Positions 1-13,254 of a stretch of DNA of 64,000 bases are shown here, in pieces. The DNA comes from Artocarpus heterophyllus (taxonomy: Eukaryota; Streptophyta; Magnoliopsida; Rosales; Moraceae): NCBI GenBank assembly GCA_025403435.1, contig CM046348.1, positions 13,454,034-13,518,033 on the forward strand, written 5' to 3'. The notes beneath the pieces were generated by a model. It saw only the letters and a list, made by a program, of their open reading frames with translations, was not told the origin of the DNA and ran no database searches. A program made the translations under genes and the position numbers. How positions within the stretch are numbered: position 1 is the stretch's first letter; each line of letters opens with the position of its first letter.

Positions 1-720
1 ATTCAAACCACGAAACAAATAGGCTCTGAGTTGAACTATCACTCTAGCCTAATGGTTAGCACACTGGCAATGTTATTTGATGGAATTCATTATAAAACTT
101 AAAAAACTTTTTAAAAAAATAACTCATTCAGCTTTTTTTTCCCCTTAAAATTAAACTCATTCACGAGTTAAGACGATGCTCACAAGAATTTTTGGAAATA
201 AACGAAATGGTTGATTGCATCAATATACCTCCTATTTTTTAAATTTTTCTTTCTATTTAAAAAACTACAAAGTCAATTTTTAATTTTTTTTAAAACTTGT
301 TTCTTTTTTTTTTCTTTTTGAAAGGGAAAACTCGTTTCGACAAAAAAGAGAGAAAATCAATAAAATGTCTTTATTTAGACCAAATTTATTTATTAAAAAT
401 ATTTTTCTAGATTAATTAAACAGTCAAAACATAAATTCAAGATCCCTTTTTAATATTTTTTTTGTTTTGTTTCAAGAGTATTTTATATCTTTGAAACGCT
501 TATAACTTTTGTATAATCTATTTAGAGGTATTTTTTGTCCTTTTCTGCCCTATTTTTTAATGAACATAGTGTACTAGGAATGAAATTAAAATAATTTTCT
601 CAAATTCAAAGATGTATTTTGTATATTTTAAAAATAGAAGAATAAATTGAGCAAAAATAGAAAGGTATAATAAAATAACTAATGTTTATAGATATAATGA
701 CAAAATGAAAAAAAAAAAGA

Positions 721-882
721 CACTACAAAAAAACATGTTTTGGTGCATGTTTTGATGACAGTTTGTTTTGAAAAATTTAAAATATATATATATATATGTA
801 TTACTATAGATATAACCAGTGGCATTGACTGTAAGGAATTCACAAAAGATGTCGTTAAGCCACTAAAAATACAGTTGTAGTG
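721..882. mobile_element. possible small CACTA-type element
   Basis: The segment begins CACTACAAAAAAA and ends TTGTAGTG, so its ends are inverted copies of CACTACAA, the typical end of CACTA (En/Spm) transposons. Sub-terminal GTGGC and GCCACT motifs are also present. The 3-bp flanks (AGA on the left, GCA on the right) do not match, so no target duplication is visible. It may be a decayed internal-deletion derivative or chance. Confidence 0.3.
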
Positions 883-1160
883 GCATTTGGAAATGTCACT
901 GGAGATGTAGTTATAGTTACATTTTTAAAACTTGGAGCATTACATACTATTATATATTGTTGCACGGAAGTAGGCCAACCTATTAGGACAGTGGAAAGGC
1001 AGTTTGAAATTATATTTCGTAGTCCTAACGTAATTTTAACCTTATTTTATAGTTCTAACTAATTTTTAATTCAAATTTTGAGAGAAAAAATAACGTAACA
1101 AAATATTAGATGGCACTACATATAAATAACTGTCTTTCACTCTGCAAAACATTAGCTATT

Positions 1161-1311
1161 AAGATATTTGAAATGGTAATTTAAATCATAAGTTTAGGTT
1201 TAAGAACTGTAGCATGTAAGAGCTTTATACTATAGCTTTTTATTATAACATGTAAGAGCTTTATACTATTCACAGTTCAAACCATAGATTTAAACTACTC
1301 TTTCAAACACC
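1161..1311. repeat. MITE-like dispersed repeat copy
   Basis: This short repeat contains two copies of the core ATGTAAGAGCTTTATACTAT. Its ends are roughly inverted: AAGATATTTGAAA at the left and TTTCAAACACCTT at the right. The same core and ends recur many times in the window, for example at 19265, 33950 and 63831. It is non-coding. Confidence 0.5.
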
Positions 1312-1654
1312 TTTTATGTCTTATTTGTATAAAGGAAATTGCTATTTTGTTTTGTTTGTTTTTTCTATTTTGGTGTTTGTAGTTCATAAAAAAAACCCTT
1401 TTCATTTTCGTAGAGTTAAAACTCTATTACTTATAAAACAGTAGGTCTTAGTATAGTATATAGTATATTTGTTAAATCGAGACCTATAGTTTAATTAATA
1501 ACAGGGTTGAAACCTATAACATTAAATAGAATTGCTCGGTTCATAATGCATGTGATAGATACATTGTCAATTCATAATCTTTTTTCCCTTTGAATTATAC
1601 CTAGTGTTCACTTTAATAACCCATAATTCTTTTTTTTTTTTTCATCCCATTATC

Positions 1655-4600
1655 TGTGACAACCTATCTTTTCGGGCAGTCACTTAATTTTTTTAAACAT
1701 CTTACTTGAACATTAATCTTACTTACTTAGTAAGAAATTACTAGAATTTTTTTTCTTTCCTTTAACATCCTTTAAAATGCTCATAAAAACTGTTGCAACT
1801 TCTGTCGTAATTTAAGTTGAAACATTACTTAACACTTGACTTTAAAGCCATTTTAAATCGTTTCTTAAAACTTATTAAGAAACACTTACTGAATCATTAA
1901 TTAAAACTTAACATTATAAGTAAATAAAACATTTTTGTAAATATATAGTAAAACTTTGAAATCATTTCTTAAAACTTTAATTTTCTTAAAATTTAGAAAA
2001 CAATATACCAAATAATAGGAAAACATTTTCTTTGTACAGTGGAAACTTACTGTGATGGTATTCATACCTAAATCTTCGCATCTGCCCTCCGCAGCACCAA
2101 GCTCCCCAAATAGGTCCCACTGGTTACCCATAGGACTACCTACAACATGAAGGAATTTTTTATGAGCTTTCGCTCAATAAGTTCAAACATAAACTCACAA
2201 ACAATTAAAACATGCTTTAAAAGCTTTTTCTTAAAACATTTTTCATAAACGTTTTTCTTTAAACATTTCTGAAACCTTTTTCTTAAACATTTTTTTCTTA
2301 CAACGTCATTCATAAACCTTTTCTTGAAAACATAAAAATGTTTTTCATAACATTTATCGTAAAACATTTCTCAAAATGTCTTACATAACATAACCTATAA
2401 AATATTTCATAAAAAGGAATTCAAGCAAAATCAGAATACATGACTCCATTTATGCTCAATTATGAGCGTTTTATGAACATTCTTTTCTTACTTTAACTTT
2501 TTATCTTTGTTCCTTAACTTTCCTTATCTTACTTTAGTGTTCGTACCAACATCATTAATCATGAAATCATAAACATATTGCTTCCATTGTGGAAGACTTG
2601 AGATCATCAAACATATAGGTCTTGCAACTTACATCAAGGAGGTCAAACTTTAACTTTATTTTTAGTACCTCACAACAAATAGACTGATATGACACTTTCT
2701 TTTTAATCCTTACTTTACATTCTTATTAACTTTAGTGAGCATATCAAATGCAATCACATTATATGTAAACGAATTTGCAAATCATAATTGTTCTCTTTGA
2801 AACTTATTGCATAACAAATGCAACATAAAGCTAATTACTTAAACTGTAAAACATTATGCATTGACAAAGTATAAAACATACTTTAAACATAATTTTTGCA
2901 AATACATTGCAAACTCTTACTTGATCTTTTAAAAATTTATGCACATCAATGCAATCATGCTTTAACATAATAGTTGCAAATCATTGCAAATCTTGATTTA
3001 AACTGTAAAACTTTTTGCATAATAAATGCAAGCATACTTTTAAAAACAACTTGTATAACAATTGCAAACACATTTGCAAACATATATATATAAACATTTA
3101 AAAATTATTTACTTCATGCTATAGGTGAGGTCTGAACTTACCTGAACTACACTATAGTGTTCTCTATTTCGTTCCTTTTCCTTTCATTAGTCTGCCTCTA
3201 TATCCTGATCAAACAATAGCTGACTTATTAATTAACTTTCTTTTTATCAATATACTCAATTGATAATAAAACGTAAACATTAACCATTCTTTCCTTTTAA
3301 CTTAACCTGTATACTATCGATTTACCTTCCTTTACTTTATACCCCGTTGCTTTTAACTTTGTAACCCATTAGGTTACCGTACCTTTTACTTAATTCTGTA
3401 ACCTATCGGGTCATCACTCTTTTTACTTATCTCTATAACCTATCGGGTTACCTTTTTATTTACTTGACTTTGTAACCTACTAGGTTACCTTTCTTTTACT
3501 TAAACATCCCTTATTAAATTTCCCATCTCATATGATGTTTCATAACATTTTCTGTCTAAGAAATTTTCACTAGTTTGGAGTATTCGACTCCGCTTTAGCC
3601 CTTTTCTTTAAAATGACGATTTTACCCTTAACGAGTTTTTTGCCCATTTCATAACCTTATGAAAGTCATTGCTTAACTTTAACATTTCATTACTTACATA
3701 TTACGAAAAAAATTCCCGCTAAGGAGTGTTTTTTTGATAGTGAGCATTTCGTGTCCGTTTTGGTCATTTTTGCAAAATGACCATTTTGCCCTTAATCTCT
3801 TTTTCTTTCATTCATTCCTTGCCTAAACTTTAAATTCTTTCAAACTTAGCATCTATAATTGCTTACTGCCTACAACAGTGTAGGAAACCAATGTTCTCTG
3901 GTGAAAACTTAGTTTTCACACGATTTTATGGTTTTGGCCCGAAACACAAATATATTTACATTTTTGCCCCCGGAACCAAAAACGGCCACTTTATACCAAA
4001 ACGTTCAGTTTTTCTCAAGGAATAAAACTTACAAAACATCCTTGGTCAAATTCAATAAATTTCATAATATTTTCATTTCTTGAAATTTTCTATCCAAAAT
4101 TTTGAAAAATTCATAGCTCCTTAACCGAGCAGAATTTTAAAAAATTGTTTGTGTTGTCCTAACAGTTTCGACGAGTTCTACAACTTTTGTGTTTTAATTT
4201 TTTTAAAATTCTAATATTTATGGAGACTTTTTGGCTAATTTTTAAATCTGTCGAGAATACACTTTTCTTTACAATTTAGTCCATTTTGGAATTTCACCAA
4301 AACCCTTACTTTCTTCTTTCCATCATCATCATCATCACCATCAACATATAATATAAAATAATCATGCCTTAACATTCATCTTACATTCCATAGTCCCAAA
4401 ACATTTCATCAAACATATAATATGCATAAAACATAGACTTTAACTTGACTTCAAGGACTAGAATTTTACCTAATCCTTGCTAAGGGCTTGTCCTTATTTT
4501 TCATTGCTTGAAACCCTTCAAAGTCCCCTTGACATCAAGCCCATACCTCATTGTAAAAATTTCATCAAAACTTCAACAAAAACCTTAGAAAACTTAGGGT

Positions 4601-5542
4601 AAAGTTTGGATTTTACCTTAAAATTTGTAAAATCCTTGAGCTTTTAGTCTTGAACTTGCTTCAAACATGAATTGGAGCTTGGAATTTATCAAAATTTTTG
4701 AGAAAGAATTGCTTTGGCTTCGCGGTTTTTGGGAGGAAGAAAATGGAGAATTTTTTGTTTCTTTTCTTTACTTTTCCTTCTTTCTTTCTTTCTTTCCATC
4801 TTTCCTTCCTTTTCACGTTCTCTTCTCTTGTTTTTTCCCTACCGTGGAGACCAACTTTTGGTTCCTTTCTCATAAAACAAATGATATATATAAAACTTGA
4901 TTTTTAGACTAAATTTGATGACTCGTCACCATGAGTCATCACTTACCAACACTTATGATAAAAAAAAGTTAGGCAATTTGGCATGGTGGGATTGGGCCAC
5001 ATCAAAATGTCTGGTGGCCCAATCAAATTTAGCATGGTGTCTCCCAAAACTTTTTACGTAGTCTAAAATTATAATGATAATATTTTTTCTATACTATCGG
5101 TATTCTTTTTCATACAATTCACGAGACTCCATGACCTCTCATACTTATTTTCATCTATCATATTATGAAATTATAATATTATCTAACTTTGTACGGTCTA
5201 AATTTATACTGATAACATTTTTCTTATATTGTCGGTATGTTCTCTATACTGCTACAGCATTCCTTATTCATTCATATTCTCAAAACATTATTATTCCTAT
5301 ATTGCTTTAACCTAAATAGTCCAATTTCTCTACTGTTTAATCTTAAACAGTCTCATTCTTACATTGTATTACTTTTACAGTGTAATTTTTATACTATGTA
5401 ACTTTATCAGTGTACTTTCTTACACTGAATTATTCTAATATTGTATAATTTCTTGTATTATTATATAGTATTTTTCTTTAAATTGTATTTTTATCTAACA
5501 TAATCCTTAACTTATTGTATTTTTAAATACTCAGGTGTTACA
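1655..5542 (-). mobile_element. solo LTR, 3.9 kb, with perfect TSD
   Basis: The segment begins TGTGACAACC and ends GGTGTTACA on the plus strand, so on the minus strand it reads TGTAACACC to TTGTCACA, the usual TG...CA boundaries. It is flanked on both sides by TTATC (1650-1654 and 5543-5547), a perfect 5-bp target duplication. No second LTR, primer-binding site or polyprotein is present, so it is best read as a solo LTR left by recombination between two LTRs. A diverged copy in the opposite orientation lies at about 55239-59343. The TGTAACACC start resembles Ty3/gypsy LTRs, but the superfamily is inferred. It contains a 37-bp tandem array near 3361. Confidence 0.8.
3361..3508. repeat. four 37-bp tandem units with palindromic core
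   Basis: The palindromic core (GTAACC, five or six bases, GGTTAC) starts at 3361, 3398, 3435 and 3472, exactly 37 bp apart. Cores two and three have one arm altered. The units lie inside the solo LTR. A more degenerate unit may precede the first one. Confidence 0.75.
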
Positions 5543-5547
5543 TTATC

Positions 5548-8500
5548 GTTGATATAATACAGTTGGGAGTTGGGACCTTATCTGTGGTTGGTTATCCATA
5601 AGAGTTTTGCTCTTGCGTATTATGGTTAAATTTCAAAAGCCGTTCGTTTATATTAGCTTATAAGCATGAACCAGGTCTATTTCATCTTCCTTACAATTTA
5701 CCTCATAATTAAATACTTAGAATACAACTTGCACAAGGCTTTTGCTATAAAATTAATACACCTTTATACGCAATACCAACCAAACTGTTTTCATATTTAT
5801 GTAGTATTATTGTTGCTGTCATCGGAATTATACTCTGCAACGACCAATTACGTAGAGGGCTTTGTCAAAATAAACAAAACAAAAAGGAGACAGATGCGCA
5901 AAACTTTGGAGTGCTGCGTAACTGAACAAGATAGATGTATAACAACTTGATTAATTGCATTATCTTTTTTATCTTCTTCTCGATGCAACAAAGATTATGA
6001 AGCTGTTACATTGGAAAACGTAACTAAAAGATTGTTTTAGTAACTTTTCAATTAAATGTGAAGAATATATTAATAAATAAAAATATGGAATGCAACTCTT
6101 CTTGGAGTAGGATTTCGTTCTTCAATCTCTATGGTTTATGTGTCAACATTGTTATCAGGAGTCAATCGAAGGATACAACAACCCATACAACTAGATGATC
6201 TAGGTCGTTAAACAACTTAGTTCAAACCACAAATTACGGTTTAAGCCAATTTTACTATATTGTTTTATTTTGTAAAGTTTAATGCTCAAACCAACTTTGA
6301 TTCAAATTTTTTATTTGACTTTAAACTAAATTTCCAAAAGGCTTAAAAATCTTGGATCACCTTATAAAAAGCTGTAACTTACAAAAGTGACAAAAACTGC
6401 ACAACAGAGGAGGGAAGTTGAAGCACAAATTGTGGTTTAAACCAATTTTGTTATATTGTTTTATTTCGTAATATTTGATTTTCAAACCAACTTTGATTCA
6501 AACTTTTGGTTTGACTTTAAATTAAGTTTCCAAAAGGCCTAAAAACCTTAGATCACCTTAGAAAAGCTGTAACTTATAAAAGTGACAAAAACTACGCAAC
6601 TCCTTACATTTTTCGTAGAACATTACCTTCCAATATTCTAGAAATTAAGAGAAAGTTTAAGTTCAAAATTAGCCATCATGATCTTTTATATTATACAATT
6701 AAAGTTAATTTCATAAGGAAAGTATATTCAAATTCCTATATGTAAATTCTACTCAAGTCAGAAAACTAGAACAATGGACGTCTACTAAGAAGTTCTTCTT
6801 CAACCCTAACATGAATTTTCACACCTAGACTCGTTCCATACTCGTCCATCTCCCTGTAAACTACTAATTTCTGCACCATTATTTTCTATTTGTGGGTTTC
6901 TCAGGCTCTTTTGTACCACCTTGACCATTATTCACCATCATATGCTCTCACATTTGGGGTAGAAGTCAAAAGCCATGATACAAATTGGTTGCAAAATTTA
7001 CCACGTATAAAAATGAAATCCAAATCTTCACTATATAACCTAAAATTTTAAATACAAGTTCGACTACAACCCGGTTTTTTTTTTTAAATAAACAATCATA
7101 ATCTTTACAATTAGAGATCAATTCACTATAATTAAAAACAAATGTTAAGATAGTGTAAGAAAATACTTATAATTTCAAGCTTCTCAAGAAGATATGTTAA
7201 AGGGGATTACTTTCCGTTTGACACATTCAAATTCTTATGTTTAATCGTCCATAGTATAAATCTCTTAACAACTACAATATCAAGCAACAAATAACTATAG
7301 TATTTTAAACAAACAATAATTCAAACAATTGATTAGAACTCTTCTTCCAACACCCTATTAGCTATAAATTATATAAGCTCTTATTCAGTTCAGTCTTTTA
7401 AGTTCTTTTTCCACTAATTAGAGTATTAAAATCTTATAGCTGCAAAAACAATCTTGTGGCATGTTACAAAAGCATAAAATCTTTATGCCCCATGGTTAGA
7501 AGGCATTCTTTTATTTTCATTATTTTAATGGTACTTATTTTATGGGAGGATTTCTTTTTTTTTTTTTTAAGGTTGGTTATGTATCTAGAAATGGGCCTAA
7601 TGGCCCAGGCCTCCCTCCAATTTGGGCCCTAGCGTGGGTCCCCACCCCTAAAAAAAGATTGGAGGGTCCCAAAAATAAAAATAAAGGAATCCCATCCTTC
7701 TAATGAGACAACCTTTTTTAAAGTCACTTACTGGGATGGAGGATCATAGAAATATTATTCTATTTCATACATGAGGTTGGCACTATGATTAGGGCAGTGT
7801 AAAAGAATGACTTTCATTGCTTTTGATGCAAAATGTTTTGAATTCCTAGAGCTAAAAGTGGCACTAGTTTAGCAAGTAATTTGCAAGATAATACAAATCT
7901 CGTCATGGCAACTCTCAAATTATATGATTACTGTATATGGTAAAGCGACCCGCATAATTTTAGTCAACTTGTATGTTAGCGAAAAAGGAGACCACTAAAG
8001 AGCGATTGATTGCATGGAATAACATCATTTGTGGTCTTTCTTTGACTAATTGTCTCCCCATTGTACATAGATCTTATATGGTTTTGTAATTTTAAATTGG
8101 TCCAGGCAAATGTGAATCATTATTGTATGATTTGGATCTCTTATAAATTAATTGGGCCTTATTTGGGCTTCAAGCCTTAGACCCACCACGTGCCTAGTTC
8201 TGAAAATGGGTTGATTTGACAATTCCACTTCTGTATTGTTATACAATGATAAATCTGAAAAAATTTAAAACATAGTATTTCTATATTATAAAAACAAAAT
8301 TATTGAAGAGTGAGTTATTGTAGCATAAGTAAAACTGACTTTTTGTGTGTTAGAAATGGTTTGTTTGAAATTAATACGAAGAAGCAGAAAAATTGCATAA
8401 TAACCGTTTATAAGTGGCACTGGGCTTAATTAACGGTTAGAAAATCAAAAAGAGAGAGAAACATAAAATGAAGTGTCACAGTTTTTATATATTTTCATAT

Positions 8501-8639
8501 CTATACCATAATTTTTTTTTTGTTTGAATTTATTTTAACTAATTTATTTACACGAAAAAAATTAAATACTCTAATTTTCAAGGTAAGAAACTAAAGCTAA
8601 TTTTTTTTTGGTCTTCTTCAAAATTTATCATCAAACAAA
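5548..8639. other. AT-rich intergenic DNA
   Basis: I see no supportable gene. A 94-codon ATG frame at 5666-5950 has no recognisable domain and is treated as chance. A directly repeated segment lies at 6223-6603. The part from 7560 to 7720 contains several GGGCC/GGCCC motifs but no coding frame. Confidence 0.6.
6223..6603. repeat. two direct repeats of about 185 bp
   Basis: The segment at about 6223-6410 is repeated at about 6420-6603 with moderate divergence. Both copies carry CAACTTTGATTCAAA, AGTTTCCAAAAGG (or a close variant), a GATCACCTTA stretch and AAAGTGACAAAAACT in the same order. This looks like an old tandem duplication of non-coding DNA. Confidence 0.7.
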
Positions 8640-9444
8640 GGATTATTAATATAAATGACCCCTAAATTTTAGGGTCTTTCTTAGTTTACTTTTTGAACTT
8701 TTAAAAATTACCATTTTACCCTCCCAAAACTTTCAAAACTTCTCACTTTGTCCTTTAAATTTTAAAAACACAATTTTGCCCTTGTCTCAAAGCTCTTCAT
8801 TTTGTCTTGTATTTTTCAATTTTTTTTGGTGAAATAGACAAAATTAAACTAATGTGATTAGCACATGAGTCACATGTAAGGGCAAAAATAGATTGTATCA
8901 CTTTCAAGTTTTATTTCACATTTACACTCTTATTTAACTTTTTTTATTTGCACTTAGTTAAAAAGGTTTTATATGCACATTTCTTCTCGATATTGTTTGC
9001 CTTTATGTCCTCAGCTTTAATCCATAACTCATCTTTTTTAGTATTTAAATTCAGATATTGGTAAATAATATTGACTTATTAAATAAGCTACGTATTGAAA
9101 AAGAGAAAAAAATTGTATAGGCATACCTGATAAAAAAACAAACAAAGGCGTCAAGTGAGAGTGTGAACATGAAACAAAAACTATGAGTAATAAAATCTTA
9201 TTTTTGCTCTTACAGGTGACCCATGTGTGAATCACATAGGCTTAATGCTATCTATTTGAACGGAAAATCAAAAATTTAGAAGACAAAGTAAAGAGCTTTG
9301 AAAGTTCAGAGACAAAATAGTGATTTTTATAAATCAGAGAACAAAATGAGGAGTTTTAAAAGTTCAAAGAATAAAATGATAATTTTAAGATGCAAACTGA
9401 GAAAGACCCTAAATTTTAAGTGTCACTAGTGTTAATAACCCCAA
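8640..9444. mobile_element. long-TIR (foldback/MULE-like) element
   Basis: About 170 bp at the left end (from 8640) is repeated as an inverted copy at the right end (to about 9444). Landmarks are CCTAAATTTTAGGGTCTTTC near 8660 and its inverse GAAAGACCCTAAATTTTAAG near 9400, followed inward by matching ACTTTGTC/GACAAAGT and ATTTTG/CAAAAT blocks. The flanks CAAACAAAG and CAAAACAAG are similar 9-mers, the length expected for a Mutator-like target duplication, but they are not identical. No transposase is encoded between the arms. Exact ends are uncertain by a few bases. Confidence 0.6.
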
Positions 9445-12400
9445 AACAAGTGAAATCTAAGACTCCAAGGGTTAGGAAGGAATTACAACTCCTGGAAGCT
9501 ACCATGGTCGACTTGTTGTTTAATATCTTAATCTTTTTATTTGTTATACAATTCTCAAAATTTTTTAAATTAAAGATATATTTTTCATACGAAATGATAA
9601 GAGTATCTTCGTTTTCCTCAAAATCAAAAGACACTATTTTTTTTTTTTCAAAAAATGAGGACTTTTTTGGTAAGATCTATGGTAAAGAACGGTTTTATTC
9701 TTGAATGGTGGAGAATAATAAAAGGGTCATGTACAGTCCATGAATTTAAATCAATGATAAAAAAAAAAAAAAAAAACAAAAGAGAGATGGAGCACCAAGA
9801 TGCACATAGTCCTTTTATATGAGATTCAAGTGTAAATACAATAAAAATAACTATAAAATAAGGGTTAATTATATAACTATACCTTCTATTTTAATTATTT
9901 TCTTAATTTATTTTTCTATTTAAAGAAATTACAAAGGTATCTTTTAAATTTTTAAAACTTGTCTCAATTTTATCACTTGTAAAATTTTTAAACAACAAAT
10001 ATATATATATGTGTGTATATATATGTGTGTGTATATATATATATATATATGAGACAAATATACCCTTAAGTAGACTAGAATTGTTTATAAAATGTATTTT
10101 TCTTCTTGAGAAATTTTTTTAAAAAATATACTAAAATTCAAAAAGCATAAAACTTAAGATCTTTTTTTTTTTCTTGAAAGTTGATGCTTTGTTGTAGGAA
10201 TTTTTATGTTTTTAAATTTATAAGATATTTTTCATAACTGTTTAAAGGTAATTACATTGTTTTTCTCAAAAAAAAAATTTTGGTTTATGGAGATGATATT
10301 GGATCAAGTTTTAAAAATACAAATGATTCTTTTGTAGTTTTAAAACAAAATGACAAACTAAGAGATAGTTAAAACTATAAGATATAATTATATAATTAGC
10401 CTTAAAAACAATCATTCTATTTTATTGCAATTCGATTTCTCACCCTATATTTCAAATAATGATGAAAGTATATTATATTTCACAAATCTCTCATATAATT
10501 AAATCTTTTTTTAACTAAAAATAACTATCACACTTTTTTTCTTAGAAATAATTATTTTTTAGATTATTTTTTAAATAAATAGATTTGATAATCATTTTTT
10601 TACAATGATCCTTATTTTAATCAAAAAATTAAACCTACTAATCACATAAAGTTCACATAAATATACAAATTGATTTTACAAATCAAAAATTAGTCCAATA
10701 AATAAATTTCCCAAAATTTTCCTTAAAAGTAATAGGCAAAAAGGATTAATTCAAAAAATTAAAACAAATAAAAGTAGAAACCCATTTTTCGACCGGCGGG
10801 AAAGGTTGCACTGGAGAAACTAATATAGGTCTCAGGGTTAGCAGGTGGGTTACGAGACCCACCGTTCAAAAGACCCATTGAGTCTGAATTTGACCATCGA
10901 TACATCATCACAGTCTACAGTGAGAAAATTATGACTCACCACTGTTAGAGTTCGCGGTTCTCTTAAATCATCTTTCATTGAAGGTCGTTGTATCTTGTAC
11001 TTGATTCGGTCCCTGGAGCGTCCTCGCCATCGCGTCGTACATAATGAAGACCTCCTCACTCGAACGTCGTGAAGTTGGCGTAATTGTTCAAGTCGTCTAC
11101 CTCCTCGTTAGATGGTCTCTCGTGGGCAAAAATGTGTCCATCAAGGCATTTGGTGGTAGAGAAAGAGGTCGCTCACTTAAAGTGCTCGACTCGTTGGGCA
11201 AGCAAGCTTTCGTCTCTGGCATCATTATGGAAGGATGCAAGGCGATGACGACAACTATGGGGAAAGAGAGCTTCTCAAACTATTTCTCAGTAAATTGTGT
11301 TAGGTTTTGAAGGTGTTTTGGAATCAACGGTAGAGATTAAAAGTTTTATTAAATTAAAGGTTGAGATTTATTAGAGTAAAAACTGATTTTTTTCATTATT
11401 TTATTAAGTTTTTTGTGTTGTTCAACTCTACACATCCAAGACTATTCTTTAACTGTGAGCTCGTTTCATAATGTCCGTTAGATGATGATCTAATAATCTT
11501 TATTTCATAATCCACCGGTGGAGAATTTTGGTGTCCTCACCATAACTGTTTTTTTTTTTTTAATTAAATTTGATGTGCAACTCCACAACTTTTCTTCTTC
11601 GTCATCTTCTTGTTTTCTTTAATTTAAAAAGAGAACTAGAGAAGTCAACATTGTCACGTAAGATGACATAGTTGGTTTTTATTTATTCTATTTTATGATA
11701 AGCAAATTATTAATCATGGAAAAGGGCTACAACTTAGTGGAAACCAAATATCACGTAAAAAATTATAAAAACAAATCACCAAAAGATTTTATTATAATTT
11801 ATTATTCTATCGTTTAAAATAATTTCTTGACTTCGTCACTAAATATTGCATTTAAAGTATTATTATTAAGTGGAGCATAAACTAACATGTTGTTTTTTTT
11901 ACATATGTCGGCATCAATAAGTATTTGAGAAGTGAGTTGAAACTGAGAGTTTGAATTGAAAGTAGTATATAGCATGTCAGAGCTACGGTGTAATATATAA
12001 GAGCTTTACAATATATTTTTGCTTTATACTGCAATATATGAAACTATAAAGTATAATTATGTAATTAACCCTAAAACAACCATCCTATTTTATTGAAATT
12101 CAATTTCTCACCCTATATTTCCAATAATTATGAAAATATCTTATATTTCACAAGTTTCTTTATCGCGTGCAAGCATACAAGGTCGTAAGAAATATAATGT
12201 ACTAGAGTATGTATATATCGATCCCACAAAGATGGCGTTTAAGTTGTCTTAAGTACCAAAATTAATTGGCTTTAAGATTAATTTATAAGTTCTTTTCATA
12301 ATATACATTAGATAATGATCTAACAATTCTTATTTCATACTCCACTGATAGAGAAATTTTGGTGTCCCTACCACAACTTTTTTACAGTTTTCAATTAAAT

Positions 12401-13090
12401 TTGACGTACAACTCCACAACTTTTCTTCTTCGTCGTCGTCTTGTTTTCTTTAATTTAAAAGAGAAGTCAACATTGCCATGTAAGATGACATGGTTGGTTT
12501 TTATTTATTCTATTTTACGATAAGCACATATTAATCATATTAATCGTGTATGAGGCAGGGCTGCAACTTAACGGAAACCAAATATCACATAAAAAATTAT
12601 AAAAACAAATCACTAAAAAATTTTATTATAATATACCATTTTTTCGTTTAAAATAATATTATAAAGTGGAGCATAAATTGATATGTTATTTTTTGACATC
12701 TGTCAGTATCAACAGAGTGATAAAAAAGTACGTTGAAAGTGAAAATTTAAAAATAGTGTAATATTTCAAAGTTTTACAATGTATTTTTGCTTTACACGAT
12801 AACATATAAAAGCTTTACAATATACTTTTATTTTATACTGTAACATATAAAAGTTTTACAATATTTAAGCTAAAATTAATGAGTTTTAATTAATTTTGTT
12901 AAATTTCTCGTAAATATAGTATTAGCATTAACATTTGTATGGGGATAATCTTTTAGAATTTTCATTTTTTCTTTTTTTTCATTAGAAAAGTATAATGGAG
13001 AATATGAAATTTTTTTAAAATTAAAATATGAGAATGTTTTAGGTATATTATAAATTATAAAATAAATAAAAGTAAATAAAATAATTTAAT
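9445..13090. other. AT-rich intergenic DNA with duplications
   Basis: No recognisable gene. It contains an AT/GT microsatellite near 10002-10052, a GC-richer piece at 10790-11310 with chance frames on both strands, and a direct duplication at 11458-12790. A further block at 10381-10480 is repeated at 12052-12160 (shared TTTCTCACCCTATATTTC). Confidence 0.6.
11458..12790. repeat. direct duplication of about 500 bp
   Basis: The segment at about 11458-11995 recurs at about 12288-12790 in the same orientation. Shared landmarks include AACTCCACAACTTTTCTTCT, TTGTTTTCTTTAATTTAAAA, GGTTTTTATTTATTCTATTT and AATTATAAAAACAAATCAC. Both copies end in the dispersed MITE-like core (ATATAAGAGCTTTACAATAT or a variant). 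Unrelated sequence separates the copies. Confidence 0.75.
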
Positions 13091-13100
13091 GACACGTGTC
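13091..13100. promoter_or_regulatory. G-box/ABRE palindrome upstream of DHDPS
   Basis: GACACGTGTC is a perfect 10-bp palindrome containing the CACGTG G-box core bound by plant bZIP and bHLH factors. It lies about 385 bp upstream of the DHDPS start codon. Use in this promoter is inferred from position only. Confidence 0.45.
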
Positions 13101-13254
13101 ACTCATTAAAATGGAATAGGAAACCCTGGTCGGGTATCGTTCCCTGAACAAAGCCCTCACAGTCCCCTTCATTGGCCCCTCTTTTCGCAGCCAGCCACCA
13201 TTGTCGACCTTTCTCTACCCTTACCCATTCCCTCCACCAGAGAAACCAGTAGCC

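Larger units (their letters stand above)
1..1654. other. AT-rich intergenic DNA
   Basis: No open reading frame here looks like a protein. The stretch is very AT-rich with many homopolymer runs. It holds a CACTA-like terminal motif near 721 and one copy of a dispersed MITE-like repeat at about 1161-1311, both listed separately. It ends at the target-site duplication of the solo LTR that begins at 1655. Confidence 0.7.

Noticed and set aside
1655..5542. Reading the segment as a complete non-LTR or DNA element
   Set aside because: TG...CA ends, a 5-bp duplication and a TGTAACACC start are LTR hallmarks, and no internal direct LTR pair is visible.
5666..5950. 94-codon ATG frame next to the solo LTR
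   Set aside because: Low-complexity, hydrophobic start and no recognisable homology; AT-rich DNA gives such frames by chance.
11044..11310. 88-codon ATG frame in a GC-richer patch
   Set aside because: No family features, and the opposite strand is equally open.
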